DNA from: MWBF01 sp040772005 | Lineage (GTDB): Bacteria > Chloroflexota > Anaerolineae > CG2-30-64-16 | Assembly: GCA_040772005.1 (NCBI GenBank) | Contig: JAXGYZ010000010.1 | Coordinates: forward strand, 62,001-126,000 | DNA length: 64,000 bases | Reading direction: 5' to 3' | Shown here: in pieces, positions 59,720 to 64,000 of the stretch | Position numbering within the stretch: position 1 is the first letter of the stretch | How the letters are laid out: each line of letters begins with the position of its first letter | Notes under the pieces: model-generated | Database searches by the model: none | What the model saw: the letters and a program-made list of their open reading frames with translations, nothing else | Told to the model about the DNA's origin: nothing | Made by a program: the position numbers and the translations under genes

Positions 59720-60604
59720 ATGCGTTCCAGTCGTCGCAACGCCATCGCCTTCTACCTGACCATCTCCCCGTGGCTGGTCGGGTTTCTCGCGTTCACCCTC
59801 CTGCCGATGGCGATTGCCTTATACCTGGGCTTCACGCGTTGGGACCTCTTCGGCGCGCCACAGTGGGCCGGCCTCGACAACTATGCCCGGATGGCGTGCG
59901 ATCCCCTCTTCCTGCAGGCGCTGAAGGTCACGAGCATCTACACGCTGGTCTATGTGCCGATGGAGATGATCGGCGGGCTCAGCCTCGCGCTGCTGGTCAA
60001 CCAGAAGGTGCGGGGCGTGGGCGTCTTCCGCACGATCTTCTACCTGCCATCGGTGCTGGCCGGCGTTGCCTACGTCGTGCTCTGGATGTGGATCTTCAAC
60101 CCGCAGGGCGGTCTGCTCAACACCCTGCTGGCCGCGTTCGGCATAGTGGGGCCGCGCTGGCTGATCGACCCGCAGTGGGCGCTGCCCTCCCTGCTCCTGA
60201 TGACCTTCTGGGGCTGGGGCCGCGCGATGGTGATCTATCTCGCCGGGCTGCAAGGCGTGCCGCCGGAGCTGTATGAGGCAGCCGCCATCGATGGCGCAGG
60301 CACGCGCGCCAGGTTCTGGCGTGTCACGCTGCCGATGATTACCCCGACCATCCTGTTCGCCTTGATTCTGAGCGTCATCAGTACGTTCCAAACGTTCACC
60401 TCTGCGTTCGTGGCGACCAACGGCGGCCCACTGGACGCAACACTCTTCTACGTCCTTTACATCTACCGGCAGGCGTTCCAGTTCTTTCGCATGGGTTATG
60501 CCAGCGCACTGGCCTGGGTGCTGTTTGCCATTATCCTCGTGCTGACGCTGGCGCTGTTCAGGAGTGGTAACTTTTGGGTCTACTACGAGGGGAAGCGGGA
60601 CTAG
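59720..60604 (+). CDS. ABC sugar importer permease, MalF/UgpA type (third importer)
   Basis: 294 residues, six membrane segments. The start SRRNAIAFYLTISPWLVGFL, the phrase VFRTIFYLPSVLAGVAYVVL and the EAA loop VPPELYEAAAIDGAG...VTLPMITPTI identify the first permease subunit. The frame is open back to 59633, but that part only reads through the 25-bp hairpin; the ATG at 59720 matches the family start. No clear ribosome site precedes it, so translation may depend on the structure of the upstream leader. Confidence 0.9.
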   Translation: MRSSRRNAIAFYLTISPWLVGFLAFTLLPMAIALYLGFTRWDLFGAPQWAGLDNYARMACDPLFLQALKVTSIYTLVYVPMEMIGGLSLALLVNQKVRGVGVFRTIFYLPSVLAGVAYVVLWMWIFNPQGGLLNTLLAAFGIVGPRWLIDPQWALPSLLLMTFWGWGRAMVIYLAGLQGVPPELYEAAAIDGAGTRARFWRVTLPMITPTILFALILSVISTFQTFTSAFVATNGGPLDATLFYVLYIYRQAFQFFRMGYASALAWVLFAIILVLTLALFRSGNFWVYYEGKRD

Positions 60605-60728
60605 CACTCCCACACGCTGCTCTTGACGAACGTAGCTTAGCCCCTTGTGGGCGTGTTGAGCCCTTGTGCGCGGGAGAACTGGCACAAGGCCCTATGCTAC
60701 GGATCCTGGCCTGCGTGGTGGTGTACCG

Positions 60729-61598
60729 ATGACGCATGGGCCGGACGGCACAAACCGTCGCGGTTCGGCGCGCGCGGCGCTGCGCACGCGCCGGGCCGTG
60801 GTCTACCTGCTGTTGTGCCTGGCTGCACTGGTCTTCCTGCTGCCCCTGTTCTGGATGCTCTCGTCTTCTCTCAAGCCGGAATGGCAGGTGCTCGCCACCC
60901 CGCCGGTGTGGATTCCCAACCCGCCGCGCTGGGCCAACTACCCGGAGGCGCTGACCTATCTGCCGTTCGGCCGCTATGCGCTCAATACCCTCATTATCAG
61001 CGTGGGCGCGATCGTCGGGCATCTGCTCTCGTGCACGATCGTGGCCTATGGCTTCGCCCGGCTCTCCGCCCCCGGCAAGGGGTTTTTCTTTGCGCTCTTG
61101 CTCTCCACGCTGATGCTGCCCTACCCGGTGACGATGGTGCCGCTGTTTGCGCTGTTCAACCAGCTCGGCTGGATCGACACCTTCCTGCCGCTCATCGTGC
61201 CTGCATTCTTCGGCAACGCGTTCTACATCTTCCTGCTGCGCCAGTTCTTCCTCACCTTGCCGCCCGAGCTGGAAGACGCCGCGCACATCGACGGCGCAAA
61301 CACTCTCCAGATCCTTCTCCACGTCATTCTGCCCATTTCCACGCCTGCGCTGGCGACGGTGGTTATCTTCACCTTCCAGGCCAGTTGGAACGACTTCCTG
61401 CAGCCGCTGATCTTCCTGCAGGACCAGTCCCGCTATACCCTCACCCTGGGCCTCAACTTCTTCCGCGGCAGCTTCCAGGTCCGATGGAGCTACCTGATGG
61501 CGGCATCGCTGGTGGTGGTGCTGCCGGTGGTCCTCGTCTTCTTCCTCGCCCAGCGCCTGTTCATCGAGGGCATCGCGATGACTGGCATCAAAGGGTAG
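60729..61598 (+). CDS. ABC sugar importer permease, MalG/UgpE type (third importer)
   Basis: 289 residues, six membrane segments. VVYLLLCLAALVFLLPLFWM, PPVWIPNPPRWANYPEAL, FARLSAPGKGFFFAL, LPYPVTMVPLFALFNQLGW and the EAA loop LPPELEDAAHIDGAN...ILPISTPAL are typical, and it ends FIEGIAMTGIKG. The ATG at 60729 is chosen by family length; the frame is open to 60666. It is 124 bases after its partner, with no obvious element in between. The gap downstream (61599-61871) holds a repeat and the PadR promoter. Confidence 0.9.
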   Translation: MTHGPDGTNRRGSARAALRTRRAVVYLLLCLAALVFLLPLFWMLSSSLKPEWQVLATPPVWIPNPPRWANYPEALTYLPFGRYALNTLIISVGAIVGHLLSCTIVAYGFARLSAPGKGFFFALLLSTLMLPYPVTMVPLFALFNQLGWIDTFLPLIVPAFFGNAFYIFLLRQFFLTLPPELEDAAHIDGANTLQILLHVILPISTPALATVVIFTFQASWNDFLQPLIFLQDQSRYTLTLGLNFFRGSFQVRWSYLMAASLVVVLPVVLVFFLAQRLFIEGIAMTGIKG

Positions 61599-61633
61599 CT
61601 ACGAGCACTGCGGGATGGGGCAGCAAGGAGCGC

Positions 61634-61768
61634 CCTGAGCGGAGGTGTGTCGCGCAGCGACACCCGTAGTCGAAGGGGCGGCCCCTTGCGGCATCGGCGC
61701 AGCCGAAGCACGGCATCCTTCGACTGGCGTAATGCTGCCGGCGGAGTTGTGCCGTCCACCCGCTCAGG
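61634..61768. repeat. Intergenic element with nested inverted repeats
   Basis: CCTGAGCGG (61634-61642) pairs with CCGCTCAGG (61760-61768). Inside, AGTCGAAGG (61668-61676) pairs with CCTTCGACT (61717-61725), and GTGTCGC/GCGACAC form another hairpin near 61648-61663. The nested arrangement looks like a non-coding mobile or REP-type element. Confidence 0.6.
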
Positions 61769-61783
61769 ATGCTTTATGCCTGC

Positions 61784-61812
61784 TTGACAAATCTAGTAAC
61801 TCGTAGCATAAT
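61784..61812 (+). promoter_or_regulatory. Promoter of the PadR/efflux operon
   Basis: Consensus TTGACA (61784-61789) and CATAAT (61807-61812) with a 17-base spacer. AGTAA in the spacer and TTACT just after the -10 box form a small inverted repeat, a candidate PadR site overlapping the promoter. Confidence 0.62.
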
Positions 61813-61871
61813 TACTCTCGCTCCCACAGAAAGTACGCTAACACAGCGACGAACCCACTAAGAGGTGTCGA

Positions 61872-62465
61872 TTGACCGTCCGCCATGCGATTCTCGGCCT
61901 GCTGGCCCAACGACCGCGCCACGGTTATGAGTTGCGCGCGGCGTTCGAGGCGATGGCAGGCGAGGAAAACTGGGATGTCAAGCCGGCCCAGGTCTACACG
62001 ACGCTGGCGCGGCTCGAAAAGGGCGGCTTGGTCGTCGAGCAGGCAGTGGAGCAGGATGCCGGGCCGGAGAAGCGGGTCTATGCCATCACCAACGCCGGTT
62101 TGGCCGAACTGGAGGTCTGGTTCGGCTGCGGCACGCCGCCTGAGCACCAGCGCGATGCCTTCTTTCTGAAGCTGATGGTCGCGCTGGTCTCGCAGGCGGC
62201 CGATCCGTATCGCGTGCTTAACACGCAGCGCACCGCGCTCTACCGCGCTCTGCACGCGCTGACAGAACAGCGGGCGCGTGTCGATCCGCGGCTGGAATTG
62301 GCACGAGTGCTCCAGCTTGAGAAGGCTGCGATGCACCTGGAAGCAGACCTGCGCTGGCTGGATATGGCCGAGGCCCGGCTCGATGAAATCCAGCGCCAGC
62401 CGCTGCCGGAGCCTGAAGCCCGGCCGCGCGGGCGTCCGCGCAAGCCGCCGGATGATAGTCACTAG
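61872..62465 (+). CDS. PadR-family transcriptional regulator
   Basis: 197 residues. The N-terminal winged helix VRHAILGLLAQRPRHGYELR, VKPAQVYTTLARLEKGGLVV and the wing KRVYAITNAG are the PadR signature. The C-terminal helices (HQRDAFFLKLMVALVSQAAD onward) form the dimer domain of the Vir-type group, and a basic tail (RPRGRPRKPP, AT-hook-like) ends the protein. The start is a TTG at 61872 with AGAGG upstream. PadR proteins usually repress adjacent efflux genes until an inducer binds; here the ATPase follows 32 bases later. Confidence 0.88.
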   Translation: MTVRHAILGLLAQRPRHGYELRAAFEAMAGEENWDVKPAQVYTTLARLEKGGLVVEQAVEQDAGPEKRVYAITNAGLAELEVWFGCGTPPEHQRDAFFLKLMVALVSQAADPYRVLNTQRTALYRALHALTEQRARVDPRLELARVLQLEKAAMHLEADLRWLDMAEARLDEIQRQPLPEPEARPRGRPRKPPDDSH

Positions 62466-62497
62466 TACGATGGTAGTTAGTAGCACCAGGAGGAAGT

Positions 62498-63226
62498 ATG
62501 CCACTCGTTCAGACCGTAAACTTGACCAAGACCTACGGCCAGGGTCAGACGACGGTTGTCGCCCTCGACCATGTCAACATTTCCGTGGACGCGGGCGAGC
62601 TGGTCGCAGTGATGGGCCCCAGCGGCTGCGGTAAGTCGACGCTGCTGCACCTGCTCGGCGGGCTCGACCGGCCCACGGAGGGCAGTGTGATGATCGACGG
62701 GAAGTCGCTCTCGAGCCTGTCGGACAACGCGCTGGCCCAGATGCGCCGCCGGAAGATCGGGTTCATCTTCCAGTTCTTCAACCTTATCCCGATCCTCGAT
62801 GCCGTCGATAACGCCGCGCTGCCCCTGCTGCTGGATGGCAAGAATCGCGCGCAGGCCAAGCAGAAGGCGACCGAGTGGCTGCAGCGGGTGGGCCTGGGTG
62901 AGCGGCTGCACAACCGGCCCGACGAACTCTCCGCGGGCCAGCAGCAGCGCGTCGCCATCGCGCGGGCCCTGCTCACCGACCCGATGTTGGTGCTGGCCGA
63001 TGAGCCGACCGGCAACCTGGATTCGCGCGCAGCGGACGAAATCGCCGGTCTGCTAAGGCAGGTGGCGAAGGAGTGGGGCCATGCGGTGCTCATGGTGACG
63101 CATGACCCGCGCATTGCTGCACACGCGGATCGCATCATCTTTCTGAAAGATGGCACGGTCGTCAATGAGACCGCACTCGGTGCCGAGCGTACCGGCGCGG
63201 GCGAGCCGGCGCGGGTTGCCGCTTAG
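62498..63226 (+). CDS. ABC transporter ATPase, MacB/LolD type
   Basis: 242 residues. Walker A GPSGCGKST (40-48), Q loop in FIFQFFNLIPILDAVDN, signature LSAGQQQRVAIARAL, Walker B MLVLADEPTGNLDSR and the switch His in LMVTHDPRIAAHADRI are all intact. The FFNLIP and TGNLDS phrases are typical of MacB/LolD/FtsE-like exporters, not sugar importers. It therefore does not serve the importer just upstream. AGGAGG precedes the ATG at 62498. With PadR and the adaptor it forms a MacAB-like efflux locus whose permease should lie beyond 64000. Confidence 0.93.
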   Translation: MPLVQTVNLTKTYGQGQTTVVALDHVNISVDAGELVAVMGPSGCGKSTLLHLLGGLDRPTEGSVMIDGKSLSSLSDNALAQMRRRKIGFIFQFFNLIPILDAVDNAALPLLLDGKNRAQAKQKATEWLQRVGLGERLHNRPDELSAGQQQRVAIARALLTDPMLVLADEPTGNLDSRAADEIAGLLRQVAKEWGHAVLMVTHDPRIAAHADRIIFLKDGTVVNETALGAERTGAGEPARVAA

Positions 63227-63243
63227 CTGCGGGGGGAGATGCC

Positions 63244-64000
63244 ATGACGAGTGTTCGTTTGCGTATCCCATGTGTGCTGTTGGTGGCGCTTATACTGGCC
63301 GGATGCCGCACGCAAATCGTGCCGGAGAAGCCCACGCCGACGGCTGCGCCTGTGACCTCTGCCAGCCGCGCACCGGTTGGCGGCCGCATCGTCGCGGGCG
63401 GGCGCATCGTCCCGCTCCGCGATGTGGCGCTCAGTTTCAGCAGCGGCGGCATCGTGCGCGATGTGCGCATCACCGAAGGGGAGCAGGTCGAAGCGGGGCA
63501 GGCGCTGGCTCAACTCGACATAACTCTGCTGGAGGCGCAACTGGCCCAGGCCGAGGCCAGTGTGAAGGCCGCACAGGCGCGGCTGGATGAGCAGGGCCGC
63601 GGCCCGACGGAGCCGGCGCGGGCGGCCGCAGAACAGAACCTGGCAGCGACGCAGGCGACCTACGATAAGCTGGCCGCAGGGCCGGCCTCAGCAGACCTGG
63701 CCGCAGCCCGTGCGGCGCTGGCAGCAGCGCAGGCCAATTACGCGCAGGTCCGTGCCGGACCGGACGCCGGCCTGCTGGCCCAACTTAAGGCGCAGGCGGC
63801 CAACGCGAAGGCTGCGCTCGACCAGGCGCAGGCCGCGTACGACCGGGTCAAGGACAGCCCCGACGTGGGCATGCTCCCGCAGAGCGTCACGTTGCAGCAG
63901 GCCACCAACAATTACAACGCGGCCCTGGCTGCGTATGACGCGGCAGCCAGTCATCCCACCGCGCAGGAACTCGCGGCGGCTGCTGCGCAGGTGGACGCGG
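63244..64000 (+). CDS. HlyD/RND-type adaptor lipoprotein (3' end outside window)
   Basis: 252 codons are open to the window edge. A lipoprotein signal (CVLLVALILAGC, Cys 21) is followed by the biotinyl-lipoyl half-motif (GGRIVPLRDVALSFSSGGIV, ITEGEQVEAGQALAQLD) of membrane-fusion adaptors. A long Ala-rich coiled-coil hairpin comes next (LAQAEASVKAAQARLDEQ, with AGP-spaced repeats LAAGPAS and VRAGPDA). It would link the ATPase/permease to the outside. GGGGGAG precedes the ATG, 17 bases after the ATPase stop. In a cell without a classical outer membrane such a lipoprotein adaptor would stand on the cytoplasmic membrane. Confidence 0.87.
   Translation, partial: MTSVRLRIPCVLLVALILAGCRTQIVPEKPTPTAAPVTSASRAPVGGRIVAGGRIVPLRDVALSFSSGGIVRDVRITEGEQVEAGQALAQLDITLLEAQLAQAEASVKAAQARLDEQGRGPTEPARAAAEQNLAATQATYDKLAAGPASADLAAARAALAAAQANYAQVRAGPDAGLLAQLKAQAANAKAALDQAQAAYDRVKDSPDVGMLPQSVTLQQATNNYNAALAAYDAAASHPTAQELAAAAAQVDA

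Noticed and set aside
62498..63226. ATPase for the sugar importer at 58.3-61.6 kb
   Set aside because: It has MacB/LolD features and lies in a PadR operon with an HlyD adaptor, separated by a repeat and its own promoter.

Overview
The window is high-GC bacterial chromosome with nearly wall-to-wall coding. Lipoprotein sugar-binding proteins, importers without their own ATPase, very long modular exported proteins, a recurrent YLPL/WLPL motif at the ends of exported proteins, and many hairpin-forming intergenic repeats together suggest a member of the Chloroflexota (Anaerolineae or Caldilineae type). That placement is inference from gene style; no rRNA or other marker gene is present. I saw no tRNA, rRNA, CRISPR array or transposase.

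Layout. (1) 1-5.2 kb, minus strand: a sugar operon of a GH2-like glycosidase, a family 1 binding lipoprotein and a MalF-type permease cut by the window edge, with a good promoter ahead of it. (2) 5.4-6.6 kb: a URO-D family gene broken by several frameshifts. (3) 6.7-9.4 kb, minus: an exported protein with seven RCC1 repeats followed by plant-type leucine-rich repeats. (4) 9.5-19.8 kb, minus: a cluster headed by a ROK regulator with its own promoter and operator. It holds a Tat-type binding lipoprotein, a URO-D family protein, two permeases, a GH4 glycosidase and two MttB-superfamily methyltransferase homologues. (5) 20.3-52.0 kb, plus: a NarL-type histidine kinase and response regulator, a strong terminator, a small receiver-like protein, then one uninterrupted 28-kb gene for a 9,351-residue exported protein and a small exported protein that shares its C-terminal module. 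(6) 52.1-57.1 kb, plus: a CPBP-like membrane protein lacking its catalytic glutamates, an MFS transporter, a photolyase and an alpha/beta hydrolase, with a radical SAM gene converging on the last (57.1-58.0 kb). (7) 58.3-61.6 kb, plus: a third sugar importer (binding lipoprotein plus two permeases). (8) 61.9-64.0 kb, plus: PadR regulator, MacB/LolD-type ATPase and an HlyD-type adaptor lipoprotein cut by the edge.

The giant gene is the most remarkable object. Its order is signal sequence, two membrane segments, calcium-type repeats, a ~320-residue hydrophobic block, more calcium-type repeats, six LamG-like modules, one LVIVD blade, a Pro-rich linker, a seven-bladed PD40 propeller, 21 CARDB repeats, the remaining LVIVD blades, Ig-like modules, a P-domain and a C-terminal module with two YLPL motifs. 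The separated LVIVD blades suggest that a ~3,200-residue block was inserted into an older propeller. The adjacent kinase, regulator and receiver-like gene are candidate controllers.

In all three importer operons an inverted repeat lies directly after the binding-protein gene, which may set its expression above that of the permeases. No importer has a local ATPase, so a shared MsmX/UgpC-type ATPase elsewhere is likely.
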